Below are positions 17,000 through 26,236 of a stretch of DNA of 64,000 nucleotides, piece after piece. The stretch comes from Oscillospiraceae bacterium. GTDB taxonomy: Bacteria > Bacillota > Clostridia > Oscillospirales > Oscillospiraceae. The stretch is taken from positions 1 through 64,000 of the forward strand of contig JAILFJ010000060.1 in assembly GCA_024697625.1 (NCBI GenBank), written 5' to 3'. The notes under the pieces are model-generated. The model did no database searches. It worked only from the letters and a program-made list of their open reading frames with translations, and was not told the DNA's origin. The position numbers were made by a program, and so were the translations under genes. The stretch's first letter is position 1. Each line of letters begins with the position of its first letter.

Positions 17000-18244
17000 T
17001 CAGCTCAGATACCGCAGCGCTTCCATGAGCTGCGTGTCGTCCGAGATGCTGGCCGTGCCCTGCTCGCCGCCGGTGGTGCCCAGGGTGGTACCGGTGGCGG
17101 ACTCGTCACGGTTGAATACAATCATGTCCGGAATGACACCGCCGGCAGCGGCGATGTCTGTTCCGTTTGCCGAAAGCAGACTGTGCGTCGACAGGCGCAG
17201 TGCGCTGCCGTCATGCAGGACGATCGTCTCCTGTGTTCTGGTGTTGCCGGTGGTGGGCTCGCCGATCAGGGTCGCCCAGTGCCAGTCCTTCAGGACCTGA
17301 GCAAACAGTTCGGACTCGCGGAAAGAGCCGCTGTTGATGAGCACGACCGTCGGCAGCTCCAGACTCATGCTGTCGGACTCCGTCACGCGCTCCGTCCCGT
17401 CCTTGCTGATATCCGAGAACAGCCGGCCGGCCGGGAGCAGATAGTCCAGGAAAATCGCTGCCTCCGTGGTCAGGCCTCCGGAATTGTTGCGCAGGTCTAT
17501 GACGAGGGATACCGCTCCCTGCGACAGCAGATACTCCGTCGCATCCACACACGCGTTGCCGCTTCCGGCTTCAAAGTTATGGATCTGGATGTAGCCTGCG
17601 CCGGTTTTCTCGAGACGGTAGGTGACCGCCTCGCTGTTCGTGGCGGTGCAGTCGACCTCGATATTGCCTCTTCCGGCAATCGTCAGCGTGAAGATACCGC
17701 TCATTTTGGAGCGGATCAGCATGCGGACTTCATCGGTCGAGAGCCCTGTCACGTCCTGGCCGTCCACGGCAGTGATAATCATGCCGATGGTGACCTCGGC
17801 ACGCGCCACGGGCGAATCCGGGTACACCGTGACGATCTGGAAGCCTCCGCCGGAGTCCTTCACCAGGCTCATGCCGATGTCGGCATAGTCGTTGGAGGAG
17901 GAGAGCTGATAGGTCCGATAGTCGTCGTCGGTGAGAAAGCTGCTCCAGGCGTCTCCGAGCCCGGACACCATGGCCGTTGCGGCGGAATAGCCCATGCTTT
18001 TGCGGTCGACCTGCTCGATAAAGCGTGCGTCGATGATGTCCTTGATCTCGATATAGCGCATCGCCTCGTCATAGTCTTCCTTGCCGCCCACTGCATTGAT
18101 GATCTGGTTGCGGGTATAAAGCCGCGTTCCCACAACCGACAGAACCAGCAGCACGATCACGAGCCAGAGGCTGATCCCTGCGCGAAGGAGGCGGGACAGG
18201 AAGATTCCTACCCCGCCGAACATTCTTGAAAAAACTCTTCCCAT
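17000..18244 (-). CDS. S41 (C-terminal processing) peptidase homologue lacking the Ser-Lys dyad
   Basis: 414 residues: an N-terminal transmembrane helix (22-40), a PDZ domain (about 118-192, IGMSLVKDSGGGF) and an S41 core with the conserved VIDLRNNSGG (248-257). At the nucleophile site, where active members read S-x-S/A-E, this protein has GSFRESELFA, so the serine position is Arg309. At the lysine site GEPTxGKG is replaced by GEPTTGNTR (Asn334). It therefore looks like a pseudo-protease that keeps the PDZ scaffold. In many bacteria a CtpA/CtpB protease gene follows the FtsEX-dependent hydrolase gene, so a scaffold or regulatory role for the upstream M23 enzyme is plausible. Confidence 0.85.
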   Translation of the reverse strand: MGRVFSRMFGGVGIFLSRLLRAGISLWLVIVLLVLSVVGTRLYTRNQIINAVGGKEDYDEAMRYIEIKDIIDARFIEQVDRKSMGYSAATAMVSGLGDAWSSFLTDDDYRTYQLSSSNDYADIGMSLVKDSGGGFQIVTVYPDSPVARAEVTIGMIITAVDGQDVTGLSTDEVRMLIRSKMSGIFTLTIAGRGNIEVDCTATNSEAVTYRLEKTGAGYIQIHNFEAGSGNACVDATEYLLSQGAVSLVIDLRNNSGGLTTEAAIFLDYLLPAGRLFSDISKDGTERVTESDSMSLELPTVVLINSGSFRESELFAQVLKDWHWATLIGEPTTGNTRTQETIVLHDGSALRLSTHSLLSANGTDIAAAGGVIPDMIVFNRDESATGTTLGTTGGEQGTASISDDTQLMEALRYLS

Positions 18245-18253
18245 GGCCGTCCG

Positions 18254-19546
18254 TCAGCAGTTATAGTATGAGAGCCCGCCAAAGAAGCTGGCCGGATCTA
18301 CACGGCCTCCGTTGACGAAAACCTCAAAGTGCAGGTGTGTCCCTGTCGCACGTCCGGAGGATCCCAGATATCCGATGGTCTGGCCCTGCGAGACCGAGGC
18401 CCCGGAGCCGACAGCCATGCCGGACATATGGGCATAGAGGGTCTGATAGCCGTTGCCGTGGTCGATGATGATGTAGTTGCCGTAGCCGTCAGAGTAGGTG
18501 CAGGTAATGACCACGCCGCCATCGGCGGCGACAATCGCCCCGCCCTCGTTGCCGTAACCGTCGATATCGATCCCGCTGTGAGAGCGGGTCTCGCCTGTGA
18601 ACGGATCTGTACGGGTACCGAAGCGGCTCGTAACGCGGGTGCTGCACGGGACCGGCCACATCAGGCTGCCCGTCCCGGTCGCAGCTCCCGGATTCAGGCC
18701 GAGGCTGCCGGTGGCGGTTCCGCCCGCAGCTGCCTGGGCAGCAGCGGCTGCCGCCGCGGCTGCAGCTGCCTCCTGGCGCTTCTGCTCCTCATAGGCGGCG
18801 ATCATCGCCTGAACTTCCTGTGCTGCCGCATCCTCTGCTATGACGAAGTTTACATATTCCTTCATCGCTTCGCCGATCTGATCCTTCAGCTCGTCGAGCT
18901 GTTCCTCCGTCTCGGCAATCTGGCCTTCGATCTCTTCCTGCTCGCCGCGGAGCACCTCCTGGCGTCCCTCGCACTCAGTGCGGACCGCTTCGTAGTCCGC
19001 CTTGACCTGCTCCGCCTCTTCTCTGGCTTCAATATAGCGGTCTTCCAGGTCCCGGTCGCTCTCCATGATCTTTTCCATATCATCGAGGGCCGTCAGAAAC
19101 TCATTGAAGTCCCCGGAGCTCATCAGGACCGCCAGGATGTTATATCCTCCGCTCTCCTCCATCGCACGGACCCTCGTACGGTATTTGTCCAGCTGGACCT
19201 GCTCCCGGTTCAGGGCTGCGTTCAGCTCCTCGGTCTTTTCCTCGATGATGCCGTCATACATGGCGATCTCTTCCGCCACGATTTCCAGCGCTTCCTTCGC
19301 GGCGTCGTTCTTGGTCACCAGGGCGGTCATCTTGTCCAGTACGTTGGCCTGTACTTCCTGCAGCACGCCGAGCCGCTCCTCCGCCTCCGCGACCTTTGCG
19401 GTCAGCTCGTTCTTCTTCTGCTGCAGGGCGTCAATATCGCTCTGCGAGATTGCAAAAGCAGAGGGGAGCACGCTGGCGATCAGAGACAGTACCATCAGCA
19501 CGGCCATGATGACCGCAATGACGGAAATGATTTTTTTCCTGTTCAT
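18254..19546 (-). CDS. FtsEX-associated M23 peptidoglycan hydrolase with coiled coil
   Basis: 430 residues: signal peptide ending near AFA (30-32), a long coiled coil (about 35-265), an Ala-rich linker, and a C-terminal LytM/M23 domain. The zinc and catalytic residues are all present: His323-Gly-Ile-Asp327 in HSGID, His373 in YAHMSG, and His404/His406 in THLHFEV. Unlike EnvC, which is a degenerate activator, this should be an active endopeptidase. The coiled coil and the ftsEX neighbours indicate a PcsB/EnvC/RipC-type enzyme controlled by FtsX at the division or elongation site. Confidence 0.9.
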   Translation of the reverse strand: MNRKKIISVIAVIMAVLMVLSLIASVLPSAFAISQSDIDALQQKKNELTAKVAEAEERLGVLQEVQANVLDKMTALVTKNDAAKEALEIVAEEIAMYDGIIEEKTEELNAALNREQVQLDKYRTRVRAMEESGGYNILAVLMSSGDFNEFLTALDDMEKIMESDRDLEDRYIEAREEAEQVKADYEAVRTECEGRQEVLRGEQEEIEGQIAETEEQLDELKDQIGEAMKEYVNFVIAEDAAAQEVQAMIAAYEEQKRQEAAAAAAAAAAAQAAAGGTATGSLGLNPGAATGTGSLMWPVPCSTRVTSRFGTRTDPFTGETRSHSGIDIDGYGNEGGAIVAADGGVVITCTYSDGYGNYIIIDHGNGYQTLYAHMSGMAVGSGASVSQGQTIGYLGSSGRATGTHLHFEVFVNGGRVDPASFFGGLSYYNC

Positions 19547-19561
19547 GACGATTCCTTCTTT

Positions 19562-20449
19562 TCAGACCTTCAGATAGTTCCGGATGGCGTTCATGCCGCC
19601 GAACACGCCGATCAGGATACCGACCCCGACATAGGAGATCAGGAGCGGCAGCATGATGCGCCGGAACGGGATCAGCGTGACGAAGCTCCCGGTCAGGGAG
19701 TCCATGATGCTGCTGTTCAGCACACTGTAGATCCCCCAGACTGCGAGGAACCCGAAAACTCCGCCCAGGATCCCCAGGATCAGCCCTTCAATGACAAAGG
19801 GTGTCCGGATAAAGGCATTGGTTGCTCCGACCATCTTCATGATTGCGATTTCCTCACGCCGTCCGTATGTCGTAAGCTTGATGGTATTCGACATGATAAA
19901 GAACGACACAAAGGTCAGAATCACAGTGAGGATCAGCGAGACCACGCTCACGATGTTCCTGACATGGACGAAGCGGTCCGCGTATTCGATATGCGCGTTG
20001 ACCTTTACGATTCCCGGGAGGCTCTCGAGCGCTGTCCGGGTCTCCGCCATGTCCGAGATATCCACCAGATGGATGACAAAGCGATGCCGGAACACGCTTT
20101 CGTCCAGACCTTCCATCAGTCTGTCGTCATACTTGCTCATGAAGCTGTTCATGGCCTCGGTCCGGGAGACAAAGTCTGCCGACATGATATTATCCACAGC
20201 CATGATCTCTCCGCGGAGCGCGGCCGCGTCCTCATCGGAGGCAATGCTCTCGTCGACAAAGGCGACGACCTCGTTTTCCTGCTCCAGATCCTTGATCAGC
20301 GCGTCAATATTCAGGGAGAGCAGGACAATGCTCCCCATGATGATCAGGCAGGCTGTAATGATAGTGACCGACGCGAAGGACATGAAGCCGTGAGTCCGTA
20401 TGCTCCGAAAGCCCTCGCGAATCAGATAAGATCCCCTACTGATGCTCAT
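19562..20449 (-). CDS. ftsX: Cell-division permease FtsX
   Basis: 295 residues from ATG at 20449. One N-terminal helix (ASVTIITACLIIMGSIVLLS), an extracytoplasmic loop, and three C-terminal helices with the FtsX signature YGRREEIAIMKMVGATNAFIRTPF. The start lies inside the end of ftsE (14-base overlap), so FtsE and FtsX are translationally coupled. It transmits ATP-driven conformational change from FtsE to the extracellular hydrolase encoded next. Confidence 0.93.
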   Translation of the reverse strand: MSISRGSYLIREGFRSIRTHGFMSFASVTIITACLIIMGSIVLLSLNIDALIKDLEQENEVVAFVDESIASDEDAAALRGEIMAVDNIMSADFVSRTEAMNSFMSKYDDRLMEGLDESVFRHRFVIHLVDISDMAETRTALESLPGIVKVNAHIEYADRFVHVRNIVSVVSLILTVILTFVSFFIMSNTIKLTTYGRREEIAIMKMVGATNAFIRTPFVIEGLILGILGGVFGFLAVWGIYSVLNSSIMDSLTGSFVTLIPFRRIMLPLLISYVGVGILIGVFGGMNAIRNYLKV

Positions 20450-21128
20450 AGCTGTAGTACCCATCCATTCCGTCGCTGATGACATGGCCTTCTTCTATGG
20501 TGATGACACGCTTGGAGAAAGCGTTGACAAGCTCCTTCTCATGCGTCACGACAAGGATCGTCGTGCCCATCTCGTTGATCTTCTCAAAGAGCAGCATGAG
20601 CTCAAGGCTCCGGACCGGATCGAGGTTTCCGGTGGGCTCGTCCGCAACGATCATCCGCGGGTTGTTTACCAGGGCCCGGGCAATCGCAACGCGCTGCTGT
20701 TCGCCGCCCGAGAGCTCGTTGGGGAAGCGGTGCTCTCTGCCGTCCAGCCCTACAAGCTCCAGCACATACGGTACCCGGCGCGCAATATTCTTTCCGGATG
20801 CGCCCACGACACGCATCGCAAAGGCGACGTTGTCGTACACGGTCATGTTTTCGATCAGGCGGTAATCCTGAAAAATCACGCCGAGAGTCCTGCGCACCTT
20901 GGAGAGCTTGCGCTGTTTGATCTTCATCATGTCAAAGTCATTGACTATGATCTCTCCGCCGGTCGCACGCACCTCGCCCGTGATCAGCTTCATCATTGTC
21001 GTCTTTCCCGAGCCGGAAGGTCCGACCAGAAAGACGAATTCGCCTTCGTTGATTGTCAGGTCAACCCCGTCCAGCGCGACTGTGCCGCTGCTGTCGTAGA
21101 TTTTCGTGACATCCGTCATCTGAACCAT
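20436..21128 (-). CDS. ftsE: Cell-division ATP-binding protein FtsE
   Basis: 230 residues: Walker A GPSGSGKTT near residue 36, signature LSGGEQQR, Walker B MIVADEPTGNLD. The canonical FtsE Q-loop FQDYRL is present. It forms the ATPase half of the FtsEX complex that gates peptidoglycan hydrolysis. Confidence 0.95.
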   Translation of the reverse strand: MVQMTDVTKIYDSSGTVALDGVDLTINEGEFVFLVGPSGSGKTTMMKLITGEVRATGGEIIVNDFDMMKIKQRKLSKVRRTLGVIFQDYRLIENMTVYDNVAFAMRVVGASGKNIARRVPYVLELVGLDGREHRFPNELSGGEQQRVAIARALVNNPRMIVADEPTGNLDPVRSLELMLLFEKINEMGTTILVVTHEKELVNAFSKRVITIEEGHVISDGMDGYYSYEHQ

Positions 21129-21143
21129 ATAAAAAAGCCTCCG

Positions 21144-22238
21144 TCAGTACCTTGTGCCGTTCAGGGAATCCAGATACTGTTTTACCATCATGGCAACCTT
21201 GAATACGATTGCGTGGTCGAACTCACGAAGATCAAGTCCGGTGATTTTCTTGATCTTCTCCAGTCTGTATACTAATGTATTTCTGTGAACGTAAAGTTTC
21301 CGCGATGTTTCCGAAACGTTAAGATTGTTCTCAAAGAAGCGGTTGATGGTCTCCAGGGTGTCCTCATCCAGGGTCTCGATCGGGTTCTTCTTGAACACCT
21401 CGTTCAGGAACATCTCACACAGCGTCGTGGGAAGCTGATAGATGATCCGTCCGAGTCCCAGACTCTCGTAATGGATGATGGTCTTGTCGCTCTCAAACAC
21501 CCGGCCGACGTCGATCGCGACCTGGGCCTCCTTATAGCGGTCTGCCAGCTCGCGGAGATGCCGTGCTTCCGTGCTGATGCCGATCACACAGCGGATCCCG
21601 AACTCGTCGAACAGGGCTTTTTCGATCCCCGCCGCAATTGCGTGGATCTCTTCCTTCGCCATGTCGGGGAGAAGCGTCTTGACAATGACAATGTCGCTCT
21701 CATTGATGTTCAGGACAAAGTCCTGCTGCCGGTCCGGGAAGAGCTTCCCCATGAGTTCCGCAGCGCCCACATCCATGTTTTCGGTCTGACGGACCAGAAA
21801 GACACAGCGCGGTTCGTCCGTGATAAAATGGAGCTCCTTTGCCCGTACATAGACGTCGCCCGGCAGGATGTTGTCCGAGATGATGCTTTTGATAAAAGCT
21901 GCCCGGTTGTGCTTTTCTTCATAATTTGCCAGCGCCTCGTCAAAAGCGACGGCAGCGATGGCACATACGGTCTTTGCTACCGCGTCAGCGCCCTCGACAA
22001 ACGCTGAATAGCCGAGCTGGCCGTTCTCCGAGCTCAGAAGCACAAAAGTCCTTCCGGCAGTCACCAGATCATGGGTATCGGGATTCATCTGAGAGAAACG
22101 GAAATCCTCCAGCCGGGATCCGATGCTGGCCAGCTCGCTGCTGGCAACCACATAGCCCTGGTCATCGATCACGCCGATCGTTCTGTCAATGGAGTCCTTC
22201 ATCTGAATGATCACATTCTGAAAAATTCTGCTCGGCAT
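21144..22238 (-). CDS. PucR/CdaR-type helix-turn-helix regulator
   Basis: 364 residues: an N-terminal putative sensor segment resembling the CdaR sugar-diacid recognition region (TIGVIDDQGYVVASSELASIG), a central GGDEF-like degenerate domain, and a C-terminal PucR-type HTH (SETSRKLYVHRNTLVYRLEK). First gene of the ftsE operon, 15 bases from ftsE and behind a good promoter. It may sense a cell-wall or sugar signal and adjust its own operon; this is inferred from position only. Confidence 0.82.
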   Translation of the reverse strand: MPSRIFQNVIIQMKDSIDRTIGVIDDQGYVVASSELASIGSRLEDFRFSQMNPDTHDLVTAGRTFVLLSSENGQLGYSAFVEGADAVAKTVCAIAAVAFDEALANYEEKHNRAAFIKSIISDNILPGDVYVRAKELHFITDEPRCVFLVRQTENMDVGAAELMGKLFPDRQQDFVLNINESDIVIVKTLLPDMAKEEIHAIAAGIEKALFDEFGIRCVIGISTEARHLRELADRYKEAQVAIDVGRVFESDKTIIHYESLGLGRIIYQLPTTLCEMFLNEVFKKNPIETLDEDTLETINRFFENNLNVSETSRKLYVHRNTLVYRLEKIKKITGLDLREFDHAIVFKVAMMVKQYLDSLNGTRY

Positions 22239-22307
22239 ATTGCACTCTCCGTTCCATATTGGTCAAAATGCAAAAGAAAAACCGCAGCGTAAAAAACACA
22301 GCACTTT

Positions 22308-22336
22308 ATAATAACTCTCTTTTGAGTAATTTTCAA
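22308..22336 (-). promoter_or_regulatory. Promoter of the pucR-like-ftsE-ftsX-M23-S41-greA-lysS operon
   Basis: TTGAAA, 17 bases, TATTAT on the minus strand, about 70 bases before the first gene. Spacing between all seven genes is 24 bases or less, with no terminator between them. Confidence 0.75.
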
Positions 22337-22422
22337 TAGAAAACGGCATGATTTTTTGTGAATTTTTTCAAATCATTTTGCAGAGGAATCAAAAGAAGCC
22401 CTTTTTCCGCATGTTTTTTTGA

Positions 22423-23142
22423 CTATTTTTCCAGTGGCACCGTCATGAACAGTTTGCACAAATCCTCTTCGTCCAGCGCTCGGAACCGTCCCGGCTCACT
22501 CCCCGGGTCCAGGCTGAGTCCTCCGACCGAAAGCCGGCGCAGCTCAAGGACCGGCTTTCCCACACTGGCAAGCATCCGCCGCACCTGGTGGTACTTTCCT
22601 TCCCGCACAGTCACCAGAGCCCGGTTCCCGTCCAGAATCTTCAGTCCCGCAGGCAGGCACCTGGTCCCGTCTCCGAGGACAAGCCCTTCCCTGAAGCGCA
22701 TCATGTCTTCTTCTGTCAGGATTCCGTCCACCCGGGCCTCGTATACCTTGGATATGTCCGATTTCGGTGCGAGAATGCGGTGCGCCGTATCTCCGTCATC
22801 CGTCAGAAGCAGCAGGCCGGTCGTCTCCTTGTCCAGTCTGCCGACAGGGAAGATCCCGTGCTTGCGGATCTCCGGCGGGAAAAGGTCGAGTACTGTCTTC
22901 TGCGTCCGGTCCCGGCTTGCCGTCAGGATTCCCGCCGGTTTATCCAGCATATAGAAGTGGAACGCCTCATAGCGGACGGGGACAGCGTCCAGCAACACGC
23001 TGTCCCGTGTCTCGTCGACCTTCTGTTCCGGCCTGCGGACGACGGTTCCGTTTACGGCAACACGTCCGTCCCGGATCGCCTTCGAGGCCTGGCTCCTTGT
23101 CAGCGAGCCGCTGTCCGCGATATACTTGTCCAGCCGGATCAT
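22423..23142 (-). CDS. 16S/23S rRNA pseudouridine synthase (RsuA/RluB/RluF family)
   Basis: 239 residues: N-terminal S4 RNA-binding domain (RLDKYIADSGSLTRSQA), then the catalytic domain with Asp104 in VGRLDKETTGLLLLT and KYHQVRRM towards the end. It isomerises a uridine in ribosomal RNA; whether the target is 16S or 23S cannot be told. Overlaps the engB stop by 4 bases. Confidence 0.9.
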   Translation of the reverse strand: MIRLDKYIADSGSLTRSQASKAIRDGRVAVNGTVVRRPEQKVDETRDSVLLDAVPVRYEAFHFYMLDKPAGILTASRDRTQKTVLDLFPPEIRKHGIFPVGRLDKETTGLLLLTDDGDTAHRILAPKSDISKVYEARVDGILTEEDMMRFREGLVLGDGTRCLPAGLKILDGNRALVTVREGKYHQVRRMLASVGKPVLELRRLSVGGLSLDPGSEPGRFRALDEEDLCKLFMTVPLEK

Positions 23143-23729
23143 ACGCGCATCAGCAGCTGACGCAGAAGCTCGTCCCTTCCCTGTCCCTTCTCGGCAGAGA
23201 ACGGAATCAGCGGGGTCTGCTCCGGCAGGCCCAGCGTCTCCCTGATGAGCTTCAGATTTCCTTCGATCTCGCTCTTCTTCAGCTTGTCGACCTTGTTTGC
23301 GACCGCCACGAATTCCTTCCCGGAGCGCATAAAATACTCCGCCATGCGCACGTCGTCCGCTGTGGGTTTATGCCGCGCATCCACGATCAGGACGCCGCAG
23401 TCAAAGCTCTCTCCGTCCTGAAAGAATTCCTCCATCAGGGCCGCCCACCGTTCCTTCTCAGCCTGGGACACCTTCGCAAAGCCGTAGCCCGGCAGGTCCA
23501 CAAAGTACAGTTTCTCGTCGATCAGGAAATAATTCACATGGACGGTCTTCCCCGGTGTCGCTCCGACCCGGGCGAACTGTCTGCGGTTCAGCAGGCGGTT
23601 GATCACCGAGGACTTTCCCACATTGGACCGGCCGGCGAAGGCCGCCCTGGGGATCGGGCTGCGGATAAACTGCTTTGAAGAGGCCGCCGAGCGGATAAAC
23701 TCCGCACGGTTCACATTCAGTTCTTTCAT
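23139..23729 (-). CDS. engB: Ribosome-biogenesis GTPase EngB/YsxC
   Basis: 196 residues from ATG at 23729, one base after the lon stop. G1 GRSNVGKSS, G3 DLPGYGFA and G4 NKVDKL are in place. Essential small GTPase for 50S assembly in Firmicutes. The lon-engB order is conserved. Confidence 0.95.
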   Translation of the reverse strand: MKELNVNRAEFIRSAASSKQFIRSPIPRAAFAGRSNVGKSSVINRLLNRRQFARVGATPGKTVHVNYFLIDEKLYFVDLPGYGFAKVSQAEKERWAALMEEFFQDGESFDCGVLIVDARHKPTADDVRMAEYFMRSGKEFVAVANKVDKLKKSEIEGNLKLIRETLGLPEQTPLIPFSAEKGQGRDELLRQLLMRV

Positions 23730-23730
23730 G

Positions 23731-26130
23731 TCACTGACGCACCGCAGCGGTGATGCCTTTGGAGAGCTTCGTCTTCTTCGCTGCCGGCTGGGCTTCCTCC
23801 TTTGAAAACACCAGCTCCAGGACCTGGTCTGCGTGGTCGGCAAAGCGGAAGCTCAGCTTCTCGCGCACAAGCGGATCGATCTCCTTCAGATCCGCCTCGT
23901 TTTCCTTCGGGACGATCACGGTTTTCACGCCCGCACGGAGGGCCGCCATGGTCTTCTCTCTGAGTCCTCCGATCGCCATCACCCTGCCGCGCAGGCTGAT
24001 CTCGCCCGTCATCGCGACATCGCCGCGCACCGGCCGGCCGCTCAGCGCCGAGATGACTGCAATGCACATGGTGATCCCCGCGGAAGGGCCGTCCTTGGGC
24101 ACTGCCGCCTCCGGGAAGTGGATATGGATGTCCTTGGTCTTGTAGAAGTCCTGTTCGATGCCGAGCTGTTCTGCCCTGCTCCGGATATAGGTGATGGCCG
24201 CTCTGGCCGATTCCTTCATCACGTCGCCGAGGTTTCCGGTCAGTTCCAGCTTTCCGCTGCCGTTCACGACAGCAGCCTCCACGTCCAGGACCTCCCCGCC
24301 GACCGAGGTATAGGCCAGACCTCTCACCAGCCCCACGGTGTCGGCGCTTCGCTTCTCATCCGGCTTGAACTTCACCGGGCCCAGCAGCTGCTCCAGCTTC
24401 TCAGGCCGCACATTCAGGCTTTTGAAGCGGTTCTCGGCGATGCCGCTTGCGGCTTTCCTGCAGATCGCCGCGATCTCGCGTTCCAGGAGCCGCACGCCGG
24501 ATTCCCGCGTGTAGCCGGATACGATATTCCGGATACTGTCATCATCGATTCTGAGCTGCGTACCCTTCAGGCCGTGCTTCTTCCGCTGCTTGGGAATCAG
24601 ATGCCGCTTTGCAATCTCAAGCTTCTCCTCGTCGGTATAGCTGGAGAGCTCTATGACCTCCATGCGGTCCAGCAGCGGGCGCGGGATGCTCTCGGTGGTA
24701 TTGGCGGTCGTGATAAAGAAGACCTCCGACAGGTCGAAAGGAATCTCCAGAAAGTGATCCCGGAAGCCCTTGTTCTGTTCCGGGTCGAGCGCCTCCAGCA
24801 GCGCTGCCGAGGGGTCTCCCCGATAATCCGAGCCCAGCTTGTCAATCTCATCCAGGACCATCACGGGGTTGCAGCTCTTCGCCTGCACGATACCGTTGAT
24901 GATCCTGCCAGGCATTGCGCCGATGTAGGTTTTTCTGTGCCCCCGGATCTCCGCTTCGTCGTGGATGCCGCCCAGCGACACCCTTACCAGGTCCCGTCCC
25001 GTCGCTCGGGCAATGCTCATGGCAATGCTGGTTTTTCCGGTTCCCGGAGGACCGACCAGGCAGATCATGCCGCCCCGGACATCCGGAGCCAGCACGCGTA
25101 CCCCAAGGTACTCCAGGATCCGTTCCTTCACCTTTGTCAGACCGTAGTGGTCCTCGTCAAGAATCTTCCGGGCAAGAGCCAGATCGGAGATTTCGTCCTT
25201 TTTCTTTCCCCAGGGGAGCTCCAGACAGACGTCCAGATAGTTGCGCAGCAGCGCCGCTTCCGAGGAGCCGTAGGCCTGCTTTTTCAGGCGGCTCAGCTCC
25301 TTCTTCAGCTTCTCCCTCACTTCTTCCGTGCAGTCCAGTGCGTCGATCTTCGCGCTGTACTCCTCAAAGTCGTCGACCAGATCGTCCTCGCCGAGCTCTG
25401 CCTGGATGGCCCGCAGTTCCTCACGCAGGAAGTACTCTCTCTGGTTCTCCGCCATCTGCTCTCTGGCCTTTCCGGAGAGCTCCTGTTCGATGGTCAGGAC
25501 CTGAATCTCATTGCGGAGGATCCTGTTGAGCATCATGAAACGCTTCGTCGGATAGTCGCATTCCATGATCTCCTGTTTTTCATCGGGGTTGATCTGGATA
25601 TTCTGTGCGATAAACCACCCGATATATGCCGGGTCCGGATGGGTCAGAAGCTGGAGGATCTGGGTCGGCGGCACGTCCTGCGTGAGCTCCAGATACTGCT
25701 GGAAGGCGCTCATGCAGCTTCGTACCGCTGCCTCCTTTCTGGCTTCGCCGACGCGTTCCGTCCGATCCGGGCGCTTGACGACCTCGGCTGTCAGAAAGCC
25801 GTTCTCTTCCTCTATGGAGACGGCTTCAGCCCGGTAGAGGGCCTCCACAATCAGCCGGCTGAAGCCCTGCTGCACCTGTCGGAGCATCTGCCGCACACGG
25901 CAGACCGTCCCCACCGAATAGATTCCCTCCGGCTTCGGCTCGCTGTCCTGGAAGTTCTTCTGCATGCTGAGAAAGATCAGATGATCGCCCGAAGCCGCCG
26001 CATCCGCGGCAGCAATGGAGATCTGGCGCTCTATGTCAAAGGACAGCGTCATCTCCGGGAAGACCAGCAGTCCCCGCATTGCGATCATCGGCATCCTCAG
26101 CCCGGTATTTTCTTGGATTTCGTTTGTCAT
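23731..26130 (-). CDS. lon: ATP-dependent protease Lon (LonA)
   Basis: 799 residues, the normal LonA length: N-terminal substrate domain, AAA+ module with Walker A GPPGTGKT near 357 and Walker B VMVLDEIDKLG, and a C-terminal protease domain with PKDGPSAGITMC (catalytic Ser near 680). Degrades misfolded and short-lived regulatory proteins in the cytosol. Confidence 0.97.
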   Translation of the reverse strand: MTNEIQENTGLRMPMIAMRGLLVFPEMTLSFDIERQISIAAADAAASGDHLIFLSMQKNFQDSEPKPEGIYSVGTVCRVRQMLRQVQQGFSRLIVEALYRAEAVSIEEENGFLTAEVVKRPDRTERVGEARKEAAVRSCMSAFQQYLELTQDVPPTQILQLLTHPDPAYIGWFIAQNIQINPDEKQEIMECDYPTKRFMMLNRILRNEIQVLTIEQELSGKAREQMAENQREYFLREELRAIQAELGEDDLVDDFEEYSAKIDALDCTEEVREKLKKELSRLKKQAYGSSEAALLRNYLDVCLELPWGKKKDEISDLALARKILDEDHYGLTKVKERILEYLGVRVLAPDVRGGMICLVGPPGTGKTSIAMSIARATGRDLVRVSLGGIHDEAEIRGHRKTYIGAMPGRIINGIVQAKSCNPVMVLDEIDKLGSDYRGDPSAALLEALDPEQNKGFRDHFLEIPFDLSEVFFITTANTTESIPRPLLDRMEVIELSSYTDEEKLEIAKRHLIPKQRKKHGLKGTQLRIDDDSIRNIVSGYTRESGVRLLEREIAAICRKAASGIAENRFKSLNVRPEKLEQLLGPVKFKPDEKRSADTVGLVRGLAYTSVGGEVLDVEAAVVNGSGKLELTGNLGDVMKESARAAITYIRSRAEQLGIEQDFYKTKDIHIHFPEAAVPKDGPSAGITMCIAVISALSGRPVRGDVAMTGEISLRGRVMAIGGLREKTMAALRAGVKTVIVPKENEADLKEIDPLVREKLSFRFADHADQVLELVFSKEEAQPAAKKTKLSKGITAAVRQ

Positions 26131-26201
26131 GCTCTTCTCCTAACAGGGTTTTGACAGGCTTTCGGCGCTGCAGGAGTGCGGCAGCACTGTCACTACAAGT
26201 A

Positions 26202-26223
26202 TTCCCCCGCCTGAGCGGGGGAA
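26202..26223 (-). terminator. Stem-loop between clpX and lon
   Basis: TTCCCCCGC / GCGGGGGAA perfect 9-bp stem with a CTGA loop, 14 bases past the clpX stop. The T-tail on the minus strand is weak (AATACTTGT), so it may be a partial terminator or an mRNA-stabilising hairpin. A longer T-run follows on the plus strand. Confidence 0.5.
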
Positions 26224-26236
26224 ATGTTTTTTGATA

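Noticed and set aside
18700..18780. Alanine-codon tract in the M23 gene considered a repeat element
   Set aside because: It encodes a flexible Ala-rich linker between the coiled coil and the LytM domain, common in this protein type.
18329..26154. Other long antisense frames (for example 18329-20479 and 23833-26154)
   Set aside because: Low-complexity His/Asp/Arg-rich translations opposite ftsX, M23 and lon. They arise from codon bias.
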